Part shown: positions 41,097 through 50,208 of the stretch, piece by piece
Layout of the letters: the number at the start of each line of letters is the position of its first letter
Position numbering within the stretch: the stretch's first letter is position 1
The notes under the pieces: generated by a model
Told to the model about the DNA's origin: nothing
Seen by the model: the letters and a program-made list of their open reading frames with translations, nothing else
The model's database searches: none
Source: an uncultured Clostridia bacterium
GTDB taxonomy: Bacteria; Bacillota; Clostridia; Oscillospirales; Ruminococcaceae
DNA: 64,000 bases
NCBI GenBank assembly: GCA_947627875.1
Contig: CANQXS010000007.1
Location: 59,010-123,009, forward strand
Direction of reading: 5' to 3'
Made by a program: the position numbers and the translations under genes

Positions 41097-42347
41097 GTGC
41101 TGAAATTCGAGACGTTTTCCCCGAAACAGCGCGAGGTCTTGACCTGGTGGTTCGGCAAAAAATACCGCGGCAAAAGCGCGATAATCTGCGACGGCTCGGT
41201 AAGGAGCGGAAAGACCGTCTCTATGGGCGTGTCCTTCGTGCTCTGGGCGATGTCGTCTTTTGACCGCACCGATTTTGCCATATGCGGCAAGACGATAACC
41301 TCGGTAAAAAGAAACATCGCCGACGGCTTGGCGGAGTTTTATTCCAAAAGCGGGTTCGCGGTCAGGGCGCAGGCTTCTAAAAACTACTTTACCGTAAGCC
41401 ACCGCGGGCGGGAAAATCGCTTTTATCTCTTCGGAGGCAAGGACGAGGGCAGCGCCGCGCTGATACAGGGAATGACCCTCGGGGGAGTTCTGCTCGACGA
41501 AGTCGCGCTTATGCCCCGCTCGTTTGTTGAGCAGGCGATCGCGCGCTGCTCTCTCGAAAGCTCGAAGCTTTGGTTCAACTGCAACCCCGACAACCCCTCG
41601 CACTGGTTCTATACCGAATGGATACAGAAGGCAGAGGAGAAAAACGCGCTCTATTTTCACTTCACGATGGACGACAATCCGTCGCTCTCAAAGGAAGTGA
41701 GGGAGCGCTACGAGCGACTTTACAGCGGGACCTTTTATCAGAGGTTCGTTCTCGGAAAATGGGTCGCGGTGAGCGGCTGCGTTTACCCGATGTTCGACAG
41801 AGCGGTCCACGTTGTGAGCGAGCTGCCCGAGTGCCGAAGATTCGCGGTGAGCTGCGACTACGGAACGGTAAACCCGTCGTCGTTCGGGCTGTGGGGCGAG
41901 AGCGGCGGGGTATGGTACAGGCTTTCCGAGTATTACTACAGCTCTAAGCGGGAGGGGGCTATGCGCACCGACGAGGAGCATTACGAGGCTCTTGAGCGGC
42001 TCTGCGGCGACAGAAAGATCGAGACTGTCATCTGCGACCCGTCGGCGGCGAGCTTTTTGGAGTGTATCCGCCGCCACGGGAAGTATTCCGTAACTCCCGC
42101 CGACAACGACGTATTGAGCGGCATACGGCGTGTCGGAGACGCGCTCAGGAGCAGAAAAATTCTTATCTCGGCGGAATGCCGCGACTGCATAAGGGAGTTC
42201 GCGCTTTACCGCTGGGACGAAAAAGGCGGCAGAGACAGCGTGGTGAAGGAAAACGACCACGCTATGGACGACCTCAGATATTTCGTTGCGAAATATCTCG
42301 GCGGGGCGGGGGAAGGAGATTGGTTCTTCGCCTCGGTCGAGAGGTAG
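41097..42347 (+). CDS. Phage terminase large subunit (PBSX type)
   Basis: A 416-residue DNA-packaging motor. The ATPase part has Walker A DGSVRSGKTVSMG (near residue 37) and Walker B GVLLDEVALM (near 130), followed by the coupling motif WFNCNPDNPSHWF. The nuclease part has acidic clusters in SCDYGTVNPS, VICDPSAASF and NDHAMDDLRYFVAKY, the RNase H-like metal ligands. It is complete and shows no obvious inactivating change. The GTG start has GGAGGA about 9 bases upstream. The gene order small terminase, large terminase, portal, protease, capsid follows that of tailed phages. Confidence 0.93.
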   Translation: MLKFETFSPKQREVLTWWFGKKYRGKSAIICDGSVRSGKTVSMGVSFVLWAMSSFDRTDFAICGKTITSVKRNIADGLAEFYSKSGFAVRAQASKNYFTVSHRGRENRFYLFGGKDEGSAALIQGMTLGGVLLDEVALMPRSFVEQAIARCSLESSKLWFNCNPDNPSHWFYTEWIQKAEEKNALYFHFTMDDNPSLSKEVRERYERLYSGTFYQRFVLGKWVAVSGCVYPMFDRAVHVVSELPECRRFAVSCDYGTVNPSSFGLWGESGGVWYRLSEYYYSSKREGAMRTDEEHYEALERLCGDRKIETVICDPSAASFLECIRRHGKYSVTPADNDVLSGIRRVGDALRSRKILISAECRDCIREFALYRWDEKGGRDSVVKENDHAMDDLRYFVAKYLGGAGEGDWFFASVER

Positions 42348-42383
42348 TCCGCCGCCGGACTTTAACGAAACGGAAGTGAAAAA

Positions 42384-43553
42384 TTGGCATTATTTTCTAA
42401 AACAAAGACCGCCCCGAAGCCCGATATCGGCGCCGAGACTTCTCCGAGAGCGGGCGGCGCGGGATATTTCAGGCTGAGCGGCAGCTCGACATCCTGCGAA
42501 AAGGAGCTTTATTCAAAGCTCCGTGAGGAAGTCCCGATAATCGACGCTTGCATCGGAAAGATAATCAGGCTCGTCGGGGGGTTCAGAGCCGAGGCTCAGG
42601 ACCCGCGCTTTCAGCCCGCGCTCGACAGGTTCGTAAGAACCGTCAGAGTAGGAGCTTCGGGCAGGAGCCTTCAGACCTTTGCCGACAGCTTTTTGGATTC
42701 CCTTCTGACCTACGGCTGCGCCCTCGGCGAAATCGTATACGACAGGACAAAGACCTCGGTCGCGGGGCTCTACGTCGCGCCGGTGAAGAACATCGATATA
42801 TGCGAGGGCAGAGACCCGCTCTCGGGGAGGTATTACCGGTTCCGCGGCTCGGAAAAGCCGATAAGGCTCACGCACCCCGAAAACATCGTTTTTACGGCGC
42901 TCTCTCCGACCCCCGAATCGCCCTGCGGCGTTTCGATACTCAGAGGGCTGCCCGGGCTCTCGGCGATCCTTCTCAGAATTTACGAATGTATCGGTCAGAA
43001 CTTCGACAGAGTCGGCAACGTCCGCTATGCGGTTACCTATAAGCCCTCGGGCGACGGCGGCGACAGGGCTTTCGCCCGCGAGCGCGCCGCGCAGATAGCC
43101 AAGGAATGGTCGAGCGGAATGGCTGCTATGAAAAGCGGTGAGATACGCGACTTCGTCGCCGTCGGAGACGTCGGGATAAAGGTTATAGGGGCTGACAACC
43201 AGATCATCGACACCGAGATACCCGTAAGGCAGATACTCGAGCAGTTAGTTGCAAAGCTCGGGATACCGCCGTTCCTGCTCGGTCTGAGCTGGAGCACCTC
43301 AGAGCGGATGTCGGCTCAGCAGTCCGACATTTTAACGAGCGAGCTCGAATATTACAGGCGGCTCTTAGAGCCCGCGCTGAGGCAGATATGCGAGGCGTTT
43401 TTGAGGATATCGGGGAGCGCCGACGGAGTGGAGATAGAATGGGACAACATTGATCTTCAGGACGAATCCGAGCTTGCGCTCGCGCGGCTCAGGAACGCTC
43501 AGGCGAGAGCCGTTGAGATTTCAAACGAAAAGGAGGAAATAAAAAGTGTCTGA
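42384..43553 (+). CDS. Phage portal protein
   Basis: A 389-residue portal subunit. Typical parts are the N-terminal wing with CEKELYSKLREEVPIIDACI, FLDSLLTYGCALGEIVYD, LYVAPVKNIDI, the stem and crown helices around residues 230-290, and the C-terminal GIPPFLLGLSWSTSERMSAQ, the usual HK97-type portal signature. Twelve copies form the ring through which the large terminase pumps DNA. TTG start with GGAAGTG upstream. The protease gene starts 8 bases before its stop, so they are translationally coupled. Confidence 0.9.
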   Translation: MALFSKTKTAPKPDIGAETSPRAGGAGYFRLSGSSTSCEKELYSKLREEVPIIDACIGKIIRLVGGFRAEAQDPRFQPALDRFVRTVRVGASGRSLQTFADSFLDSLLTYGCALGEIVYDRTKTSVAGLYVAPVKNIDICEGRDPLSGRYYRFRGSEKPIRLTHPENIVFTALSPTPESPCGVSILRGLPGLSAILLRIYECIGQNFDRVGNVRYAVTYKPSGDGGDRAFARERAAQIAKEWSSGMAAMKSGEIRDFVAVGDVGIKVIGADNQIIDTEIPVRQILEQLVAKLGIPPFLLGLSWSTSERMSAQQSDILTSELEYYRRLLEPALRQICEAFLRISGSADGVEIEWDNIDLQDESELALARLRNAQARAVEISNEKEEIKSV

Positions 43554-44397
43554 CGGAAAAATGGCGAAGATAAACAGATTCACCCGCCGCGAGTTCAAAG
43601 AGGAGGAGGTATATACCTTTTCGGTTATCCTCTGCGACAACGAGATAGACCGCGACTGCGAGAAGTTCTCGGTCGAGGCGCTTAAAAAGCTCGCCGAGCT
43701 CTACGTCGGAAAAACCGGTATCTGGAGCCACGACCCCAAGGGGGAAAATCAGACCGCGAGGATATACGAGACCGAGGTCGTAACCGACTCCTCGCGAAAA
43801 ACCGCCGACGGCGAGGCTTATACCTGCCTCAAGGCCTATGCGTATATGGTCAGGACGGATTCTAACGCCGACCTTATCCGCGAGATAGACGGCGGGATAA
43901 AAAAGGAGGTCTCGGTTGGCTGCGCGGTGTCTAAGGAGACCTGCTCTGTTTGCGGGCGCGACATAAGAACCGGCGAATGCGCCCACCGCAAGGGCAGAAT
44001 CTACAAGGGCAGGAAATGTTATCACATTCTCGGCGAGCCCACCGACGCCTATGAATGGAGCTTTGTAGCCGTTCCCGCCCAGAAGGGCGCGGGCGTAACG
44101 AAAAAGTACGGCGGGGAATACTCCGCCCGAAATGCCGACGCGCTCGGCGGAATAATGAAGGAGCTTTGCGACGACCTTAAAAGAGACATAATAAGGCTCT
44201 CGTTTCTCTCGGGCGGCGGAGTTCCCGCCGCGCTGACAAAGGCGGCAATAGAAAAAATGGAGCCCGAGGAGCTCCTCAAAATGAAAAGGGCGCTCTCGGG
44301 CGCCGTTGACGACGGCAGCAAAGGCGAGCTCGAAAAATCGTTCGCCCGCGCAGCCGAAAACAAGGAAAATGACCCGAACAAAAGCTTCAGGGTCTGA
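43546..44397 (+). CDS. Prohead protease-like protein with zinc-finger insert
   Basis: A 283-residue protein whose N-terminal ~190 residues follow the HK97-type prohead protease pattern. His in GIWSHDPKG, Ser in KKEVSVGCAV and the closing strand EWSFVAVPAQKGAGV place the usual catalytic His and Ser. Between them lies a Cys/His cluster CSVCGRDIRTGECAH that could bind zinc; such inserts occur in Clostridial phage homologues. The C-terminal ~90 residues are helical and charged and may be the scaffold (delta-like) part. Start GTG with AGGAGG upstream. Confidence 0.75.
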   Translation: MSDGKMAKINRFTRREFKEEEVYTFSVILCDNEIDRDCEKFSVEALKKLAELYVGKTGIWSHDPKGENQTARIYETEVVTDSSRKTADGEAYTCLKAYAYMVRTDSNADLIREIDGGIKKEVSVGCAVSKETCSVCGRDIRTGECAHRKGRIYKGRKCYHILGEPTDAYEWSFVAVPAQKGAGVTKKYGGEYSARNADALGGIMKELCDDLKRDIIRLSFLSGGGVPAALTKAAIEKMEPEELLKMKRALSGAVDDGSKGELEKSFARAAENKENDPNKSFRV

Positions 44398-44422
44398 AAA
44401 AACAAAGAAAGGAATTAAAATT

Positions 44423-45394
44423 ATGTACGACAACATCACACTCGAAAAAGGACTTTACAACATCAGCGGAAAGAGCTTCACCGAGGCTCTTACGGACCTT
44501 GACGCCGACGAAAACTACGTCGGCACCGAGCTCGAGGGGCTCGACGCCTTCCAGCGCCAGCTCAAGCGCTTCGACATAAGGGTGAGCGGAGCAAACTCCG
44601 ACAGAGTCGAAAAATTCTTCAGGACGACCCAGTCCGCTATTCTCTTCCCCGAGTTCGTCCGCAGATGCATCAAGGCGGGTATGGACGGCGCTTCCGTTCT
44701 GCCTTACATCACCGCCGCAAAAACCAATACCGACGGCGTGGATTACCGCGGTCTTCTCATCACCAAGAACGGCTCGGACGACGCCGTTGCCGCAGGCGCA
44801 GAGCTCCCCGTAACTTCGGTAAAGAGCGCTGCCGAGGCTGTAGCCGTCGCGAAATACGGCAGGCAGATTCAGGCGGTTTACGAGGTAATCAGAAATCAGC
44901 GCCTCGACCTCTTTGCGGTAATACTCAAATCCGTCGGCGCGCAGATATCCTCGGCGGTCAACAACGCCGCCGCCACGGCTCTTTATACCGACGCCGCAAG
45001 CGTTGAGACCGCCGCCGAAGCAGTCACCTATGCCGACCTCGCCTCGTTCTGGGCTTCGATGTCGGGTCACAATATGACCGCGATGCTCGTTTCGCCCGCT
45101 TTTATGGCAAATATCCTTGCCCTCGACGAGATGAAGGATTGCAGCGGCGACCTCGGAAACGGCGTTGTAACAACGCCCTATGGGGTAAAGCTCGTCAAGT
45201 GCTCGGGAATGTCCGACGACTACGCGATCGGCGTCGACGCGGGCAGCGCGCTCGAAGCCGTCTTCGGCTCCGACATCGTGGTCGACAGCGACAGGCTCAT
45301 CTCCTCTCAGATCGACTGCATCGCCTTCAGCATAAGCGTGGGCTTTGCAAAGATCTATGCCGACGCCGTTAAGGTCCTCAAGCTTAAGAAGTAA
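44423..45394 (+). CDS. HK97-fold major capsid protein
   Basis: A 323-residue shell protein. The ATG at 44423, preceded by AAAGAAAGGA, is chosen. The N-terminal ~60 residues form the N-arm (FTEALTDLDADENYVGTELE). Next comes PEFVRRCIKAGMDGASVLPY, then the central A-domain strands YGRQIQAVYEVIRNQRLD. The C-terminal domain has a P-loop-like strand DRLISSQIDCIAFSISVGFA. This fits the phage major capsid family of the HK97 fold. It directly follows the protease gene, as expected. It is short (typical 380-400 residues when the N-terminal delta domain is included), but the delta part may be encoded in the protease gene. Confidence 0.8.
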   Translation: MYDNITLEKGLYNISGKSFTEALTDLDADENYVGTELEGLDAFQRQLKRFDIRVSGANSDRVEKFFRTTQSAILFPEFVRRCIKAGMDGASVLPYITAAKTNTDGVDYRGLLITKNGSDDAVAAGAELPVTSVKSAAEAVAVAKYGRQIQAVYEVIRNQRLDLFAVILKSVGAQISSAVNNAAATALYTDAASVETAAEAVTYADLASFWASMSGHNMTAMLVSPAFMANILALDEMKDCSGDLGNGVVTTPYGVKLVKCSGMSDDYAIGVDAGSALEAVFGSDIVVDSDRLISSQIDCIAFSISVGFAKIYADAVKVLKLKK

Positions 45395-45460
45395 TTTCGG
45401 CAAAAACTCAGGGAGCCGGCTCGTCCGGCTCCCGAGGCTGTGAATGAAAGGATTGATAAA

Positions 45461-45841
45461 ATGGACAGACTTGACACTGCCGCCGTTTCGAGGCTATTCG
45501 GAATACTTGCTCAGCTCACCGAGGAGGAGACCTCGGTCTACCTGCCGACGGTAAAATCGGGTATGGCGTATTTCGGCAGGCTTTTTCTTAGGGATTACGC
45601 CGACGAAGCCGAAAAGCAGCTCAGCGAATACGCCTGCGCCTGCAAGGTATTCTTCGACTATACCGTGCTTAAGGCGGCTATCCCGAAGACCTATTCCACT
45701 CAGTCGGGCGGGATATTCGCCAAGGTTTCAGACGACGCCGCCGTAAAAAACGCCGCCGCTCTTATGAGAAGGGCGATGGCGGCGCTCCCCGAGGGGCTTA
45801 TTTCGGACGACGGATTTGTCTTCGAGGGGGTAGCGGGTTGA
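45461..45841 (+). CDS. Phage head-tail connector-like small protein
   Basis: A 126-residue helical protein of unknown function. Position directly after the capsid gene, and its size, match head-tail adaptor (Gp6/connector) proteins. It is mostly alpha-helical (DRLDTAAVSRLFGILAQLTE, YADEAEKQLSEYACACKVF), with a C-terminal beta part. The ATG with GAAAGGA eight bases upstream is chosen over an earlier ATG. The next gene overlaps its stop by 4 bases (TTGA). Identity is inferred from position. Confidence 0.5.
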   Translation: MDRLDTAAVSRLFGILAQLTEEETSVYLPTVKSGMAYFGRLFLRDYADEAEKQLSEYACACKVFFDYTVLKAAIPKTYSTQSGGIFAKVSDDAAVKNAAALMRRAMAALPEGLISDDGFVFEGVAG

Positions 45842-46590
45842 AAGTAACCGACAGCACCGACCTCATAAAGCAGGCGCTCGCGAAGATCTTCGACCGAGTT
45901 CTCGATCTGTTCGACGGCATAAATATGCCGGAGCACAAAAACGAGACGCTCTGCTTTGTGGGTCTCGACGGCTATAAGCTCTCGGAGCCGCTGCCCGACG
46001 GCTCGGGGGCTTCGGCAAGAAGCGCCGAGGTGAAATATCTTATAAAGGCGCTCTCAAAGAGGAATATGAGCGCAAAGGAGCTCGCCGAGCTGTTTGATTC
46101 AAAGGCTGCCGAAGCGCTCCTTTCCTGCGGGCTCGCGGTAAAGGAGCTTAAGCGCGGCTCCTGCTCATATTCAAAGGAGCAGGACCGCCACGCCCTTACC
46201 GCCGAAATAACCGTCGGCGCAACGCTCGAGGGCGGCGGAGAAGCCGAAAGGATAGGCTTTTCGGTAAGAGGGGAAGAATACTTCTTTATTCGCTCCTTCG
46301 AGATAAAAAACGCAATCAAGACAGCCGACACCGCTACCATCGGCGGAGGGATAAGGACAAGAGCGGTCGGCAAAAAGCCGCTTTCGATAACCCTAAAGGG
46401 CTCGACGGCAGGCTCAGGCGCGTTTGAAGCCTATACGTCGCTTTCCGAAAATCTCAACGGCGCGCCAATGACGGTCACCGTTGGCGAAGCGGAGTTTTCC
46501 TCAATGGTCCTTACCGAGCTGCTGCTTTCGGGAAAAGCCGACGGAAATTACGCGATCGAGATAGGATTTACCGAGGTGAACGAGTTTTGA
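45838..46590 (+). CDS. Uncharacterised phage-cassette protein
   Basis: A 250-residue protein of unknown function. The first ~60 residues form a helical part (DLIKQALAKIFDRVLDLFDG). A second helical block (NMSAKELAELFDSKAAEALL) follows, then a beta-rich domain of ~130 residues. That part has alternating strands such as HALTAEITVGATLEGGGEAE and KKPLSITLKGS. The beta part recalls tail-tube or baseplate-like folds. It starts with TTG overlapping the previous stop by 4 bases and ends in the same overlap with the next gene, so all three are translated as one unit. Confidence 0.45.
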   Translation: MKVTDSTDLIKQALAKIFDRVLDLFDGINMPEHKNETLCFVGLDGYKLSEPLPDGSGASARSAEVKYLIKALSKRNMSAKELAELFDSKAAEALLSCGLAVKELKRGSCSYSKEQDRHALTAEITVGATLEGGGEAERIGFSVRGEEYFFIRSFEIKNAIKTADTATIGGGIRTRAVGKKPLSITLKGSTAGSGAFEAYTSLSENLNGAPMTVTVGEAEFSSMVLTELLLSGKADGNYAIEIGFTEVNEF

Positions 46591-47522
46591 ATCACGAGAT
46601 AAAGCTCGCGGTGAGATACGCAAGGCGGGCGGTCGAGCTCGGCAGCTGCATAAGCCTCAGATACGAAAAGGAGAGATATACCCCATATTCAACCCTGAGA
46701 GGTGAGTGGTACTGCCCCGCGGATATGCAGTTTTCCGAGATACTCTCGGTAATGCTGAACATCGACGGCGAAACGGTCCACTGCGGTATGCCCGACGGCT
46801 TGGAGGTTGAGCGCAGAGAAAACAGAAACGTCTTAAAAGTGTCGAGCAAGGGCTACAGCTCGGCGCTCCTCACAAATCAGTGCGCCGACAAGCTGCTCAC
46901 CGACGTCGACCTCAGCGCGATAGCCGCCTCGGGACCTACTTTGCCCTACGTTTCGTATGAGCCGAACACCCCGAAGGTAAACTATGTGAATTATTACGAC
47001 GGAACGAGCTGCTGGGACGCGATAGTCTGCTACGCGATAAGGGCGACAGGCGTTTACCCTTACGTCAGGGGCAGCGGAGAGGTCTGCATAAGCCGCGCTC
47101 CCGCAGTCGGGAGCTATTCGACCGACACCGGCAGGCTTATCTCGCGCGGCTACGCTTCGGATTATTCCGACCTCGTTTCCGAGATAAGCGAGGACGACAT
47201 CGAGGGAACGCCGTCGGCTTATGTTATGTCCGACGGCAGAATAACCGCGAGGGGGATAGTCCGATGCCGCAGGATAAAATTCGACCGCGACTGGATAATG
47301 GACCCCGAAAAGGGGCTTGAATTCAAGCTTTGCAGCTCGATGCGCGGAATGAGCTGCGACACCTTCGGCTTTTTGGGATATTCGGGGCTCGACCTTCTCG
47401 ACAGGTTTTCTGTCTCCGACCTCGGCTTTTCGGGCGAGGTCGACCGCCTGACGGTAACGGCTTCCGCCGAAAAGGGCATCGTTACCGAGGTCGGCTGCTA
47501 CCACGACGGCTTTTGTACATAA
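46587..47522 (+). CDS. Tail hub/baseplate-like phage protein
   Basis: A 311-residue protein, last of the cassette. Its architecture suggests a tail-hub or late-control-D-like protein: N-terminal strands (GEWYCPADMQFSEILSVML), a helical part around YDGTSCWDAIVCYAIRATGV with a repeated tail (VYPYVRGSGEVCISRAPAVG), and a C-terminal beta part ending in VTEVGCYHDGF. A tape measure, tail tube and tail fibres are absent. TTG start in a 4-base overlap with the previous gene. An intrinsic terminator follows 38 bases later. Function by similarity is tentative. Confidence 0.45.
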   Translation: MNHEIKLAVRYARRAVELGSCISLRYEKERYTPYSTLRGEWYCPADMQFSEILSVMLNIDGETVHCGMPDGLEVERRENRNVLKVSSKGYSSALLTNQCADKLLTDVDLSAIAASGPTLPYVSYEPNTPKVNYVNYYDGTSCWDAIVCYAIRATGVYPYVRGSGEVCISRAPAVGSYSTDTGRLISRGYASDYSDLVSEISEDDIEGTPSAYVMSDGRITARGIVRCRRIKFDRDWIMDPEKGLEFKLCSSMRGMSCDTFGFLGYSGLDLLDRFSVSDLGFSGEVDRLTVTASAEKGIVTEVGCYHDGFCT

Positions 47523-47559
47523 AACGCCCCGCGCGGCTGTCGGCTGATTTTAATATATA

Positions 47560-47590
47560 AACAGAGCAGAAAAACCTGCTCTGTTTTTTT
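47560..47590 (+). terminator. Terminator of the phage cassette
   Basis: ACAGAGCAG/CTGCTCTGT stem with a 6-nt loop and seven T. Confidence 0.9.
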
Positions 47591-47603
47591 ATTTTGCGAA
47601 ACC

Positions 47604-47663
47604 TTGCGATATTTTTTGTCGGGATATATAATAGAGACAGCAATGCAGAAGCGAGTCTGTCTC
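47604..47663 (+). promoter_or_regulatory. Promoter and inverted repeat of ECF sigma system 2
   Basis: TTGCGA (47604-47609), 17-bp spacer and TATAAT (47627-47632). The leader holds the repeat GAGACAG (47634-47640) and CTGTCTC (47657-47663), a possible operator or stem near the start site. Confidence 0.65.
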
Positions 47664-47687
47664 AAATAATCCGAGGGAAGTGACAAA

Positions 47688-48239
47688 ATGCAGGATGAAG
47701 CCATAGTCGAGATGTTCTGGCAGCGCGACGAATCGGCGCTTAACGAGGCTCAGACAAAATATCGGGGCTATATTTCAAAGATAGCGGTGAACATACTCGC
47801 CGATATTGAAGACGCGCGCGAGATCGTAAACGAAACGCTTTTCAGAGCCTGGAATTCCATTCCGCCGCAGCGCCCGTCGATGCTCAAAACATATCTCGGC
47901 AAGATAGCAAGGGAGCTGTCTATAGACCTTTACCGCAGCAGGCACCGCAAAAAGAGGATATCCTCCGAGCTTACGGTGTCGTTAGAAGAACTTGGCGATA
48001 TTCTTTCCGACAGCGGCGGCGATTTCGATTCAAAAGCTCTCGGCGAGACGATAGACGCGTATTTGCATACCCTTTCTTCCGAGTCGAGGACAGCGTTTGT
48101 GCAGCGCTATTATTTTGCCGATACCGTAAGAGAAATAGCCGAAAGGCAGGGAGTAAGCGAATCCGCGGTAAAAAGCCGCCTTCTGCGCGCAAGGCGCGGA
48201 CTTAAGGAGTATCTTGAAAAGGAGGGTTATACATTATGA
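47688..48239 (+). CDS. ECF-type RNA polymerase sigma factor (system 2)
   Basis: A 183-residue sigma factor, the same length as system 1. Region 2: TKYRGYISKIAVNILADIED, REIVNETLFRAWNSIPPQ and LKTYLGKIARELSIDLY. Region 4: SESRTAFVQRYYFADTVREI and GVSESAVKSRLLRARRGL. No region 3. The next gene overlaps by 4 bases (ATGA), as in system 1. It follows the phage cassette but has its own promoter and leader. The spacer 47523-47687 holds the cassette terminator and this promoter. Confidence 0.93.
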   Translation: MQDEAIVEMFWQRDESALNEAQTKYRGYISKIAVNILADIEDAREIVNETLFRAWNSIPPQRPSMLKTYLGKIARELSIDLYRSRHRKKRISSELTVSLEELGDILSDSGGDFDSKALGETIDAYLHTLSSESRTAFVQRYYFADTVREIAERQGVSESAVKSRLLRARRGLKEYLEKEGYTL

Positions 48240-50176
48240 AAAAGCTGGATTTTATCGCGTCGCTGAATTACCTTTCCGATGATACCTTAGCCGAAGCCGA
48301 GCTCGGGCGCGAACAGGCGCCGAAAAGGCGGAGCCCCGCGTTCTTAAAATACTGCGCCGTTGCGGCGTGCGCGGCAGTGGTGATCACTGCGGGAATACTT
48401 ATAGGCAAAAACTCAAACTTAAGTATAGGCAGAAGCAAAGTTACCGTCGCTTCCGAAGATTCGGGCATCGGACCTCTGCCGGCGATAAGCGAAATCACAG
48501 TCGATTCCGAGGATTCGGGCATCGAGCCTCTGCCCGCCACCGGCGAAACCCGCGCCTTTGATGAGCTTTTGAAGGAAATGCAGGACCGAGGCGGCAAGCT
48601 CAGAGGCGTGGCTTATGAGATAACCGACGTATACACCTATGAAGAAGCGGCGGAGCTCGATGAAGAATTCGATCCGAGCAGGACCCTTTACCGCGCCCAC
48701 GCATTTTATGACGTTATAAACGACTGCCCGCTCGATTATTATTTCGACGTAGCGGGCCGGGGCAGCGAACAGCTCCAAGACAAAGGCCGGCCGGTATATG
48801 CCGTCGGCGATATGCTGCTCTCGTTCTTCGGCGAGCTTCATAACGGCTATGAGATCCCGAACAGCAATCTTGAATTTATGCTCTTTGACGTCGGCGGTGA
48901 AAAAATGGCGTATCACATCGGCAAGGAGAACATTCGCTTTGAGAGCAAGGAATATCCTGACCTCGACCTTGAAATGTCGGAAAGCGAGAGAAGCGTTGTA
49001 ATTACCGCCGAAGACAACCCGATAATATTCACCCAGAAATCGACGCTTCAAAGCCTTTCGGATTTCCTGCGCGAAAAATTGTCGTTCTACAGCGTTGTGA
49101 GCCCGGAAAACGTTACTCTTGAGCCCTTCACGGTATACCTTCAGGAATACTCGCTCGGCGCGTCGGGAGACTTATGCAGCGCAGAGGAGCTTTCCGACCC
49201 GAACAGGGAAAACCTCCTTGATCTTATCGATTTCAGCGAAGATATCACCGTTCCGGTCTATAAGAGAAAGATGTGGCGGAATCTGCCTTTGAACGGAATG
49301 ATAGAAAACGTTGACCGCGATTTTATGCGTGAGGCGCTAAGATTTTACGCCATAGGCTTCGGCTTCGACCCCGACAGTATCGAGATAGAGGAAGACAGGC
49401 TGACGCCCGAAGAGCTTGAAAAGCTCGAGGCGGAAACGCATTCGGAGCTTCCGGAGGAATATTGCGAGCCGACCCGAATGAGCTTTGAAAAGGACGGCGT
49501 AAAGGTCGAGATCACCGTCACCGACAGTATGACCTACAGGGTTTATATAAACCTCGCCGACGGCTTTGATCTGCCCGAGGGCGCAAAGGTCGGATTCTAC
49601 AAAGGCGCGTCGCGCAGCGAAGCCGAAAACGCCGCGCCCGAGCTTCTCGGGGAATACGAATGGCTCTTGGGCTTCAACGACGCGGGAAGGGTTTATGTAA
49701 ACGGCACCGAGGACGGAAATTGCTACGTCTCGATGTATCACCCGCTCGCGGGCTATGAATATATCCCCGACGAAGACGGCAGCGTTCCGAAGGACAGCAA
49801 CGAAGACGTCATCAGGTCGGTTATAAACAAAAGTCTTTTCGGAGTAGATTTTATGGACGACGGAACTATCCATTGCAGCGGAATCCCCGGAGTGTTTGAG
49901 GCGGAGTATGAAAAGTTGGGCGACTACCCGATGATAACCCCCGAGCGCGCGCTCGAGCTCTTGGACGAGGGGAAATACGTCTGGACTCCGTTTGAAGAGA
50001 CCGGCAAGAACTCCTCCGACGTCGAATACATCGAGCTTGTCTACGGCAGCGACGGCGTTCCTTACTACAAGCTCTATTGCAGCGCCGCAGGCTGGAGAAA
50101 CCTTGGCGAAGGCGAATACGCCGCGTATTGCGTTCCGGCAGTTGACCCGCAGTATGTCGTGATATCGGATGAATAG
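48236..50176 (+). CDS. Membrane partner (probable anti-sigma) of sigma system 2
   Basis: A 646-residue single-pass protein. Residues 1-35 are cytoplasmic (MKKLDFIASLNYLSDDTLAE), helix 2 and the membrane segment follow at ~43-60, and ~580 residues are extracellular. Near residues 70-105 a 22-residue unit (SEDSGIGPLPAI / SEDSGIEPLPAT) occurs twice. The rest contains strand-rich parts with ITVTDSMTYRVYINLADGFD and the ending WRNLGEGEYAAYCVPA. A cytoplasmic stretch that begins LDFIASLNYLSDDTLAEAE is shared in kind with several Clostridial membrane partners of ECF sigma factors. It has no sequence resemblance to the propeller of system 1, so each system senses something different. Function inferred from the ATGA overlap. 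Confidence 0.7.
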   Translation: MKKLDFIASLNYLSDDTLAEAELGREQAPKRRSPAFLKYCAVAACAAVVITAGILIGKNSNLSIGRSKVTVASEDSGIGPLPAISEITVDSEDSGIEPLPATGETRAFDELLKEMQDRGGKLRGVAYEITDVYTYEEAAELDEEFDPSRTLYRAHAFYDVINDCPLDYYFDVAGRGSEQLQDKGRPVYAVGDMLLSFFGELHNGYEIPNSNLEFMLFDVGGEKMAYHIGKENIRFESKEYPDLDLEMSESERSVVITAEDNPIIFTQKSTLQSLSDFLREKLSFYSVVSPENVTLEPFTVYLQEYSLGASGDLCSAEELSDPNRENLLDLIDFSEDITVPVYKRKMWRNLPLNGMIENVDRDFMREALRFYAIGFGFDPDSIEIEEDRLTPEELEKLEAETHSELPEEYCEPTRMSFEKDGVKVEITVTDSMTYRVYINLADGFDLPEGAKVGFYKGASRSEAENAAPELLGEYEWLLGFNDAGRVYVNGTEDGNCYVSMYHPLAGYEYIPDEDGSVPKDSNEDVIRSVINKSLFGVDFMDDGTIHCSGIPGVFEAEYEKLGDYPMITPERALELLDEGKYVWTPFEETGKNSSDVEYIELVYGSDGVPYYKLYCSAAGWRNLGEGEYAAYCVPAVDPQYVVISDE

Positions 50177-50208
50177 GGCTTTTTGAGGGTTGACATAAGA
50201 CAGAAACA

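Noticed and set aside
44387..45403. 338-codon minus-strand frame over the capsid gene
   Set aside because: Antisense shadow of the capsid gene without ribosome site or family match.
40609..47522. Intact prophage
   Set aside because: No integrase, repressor, replication, lysis or tail-tube genes, no att repeats, and host-like composition throughout.
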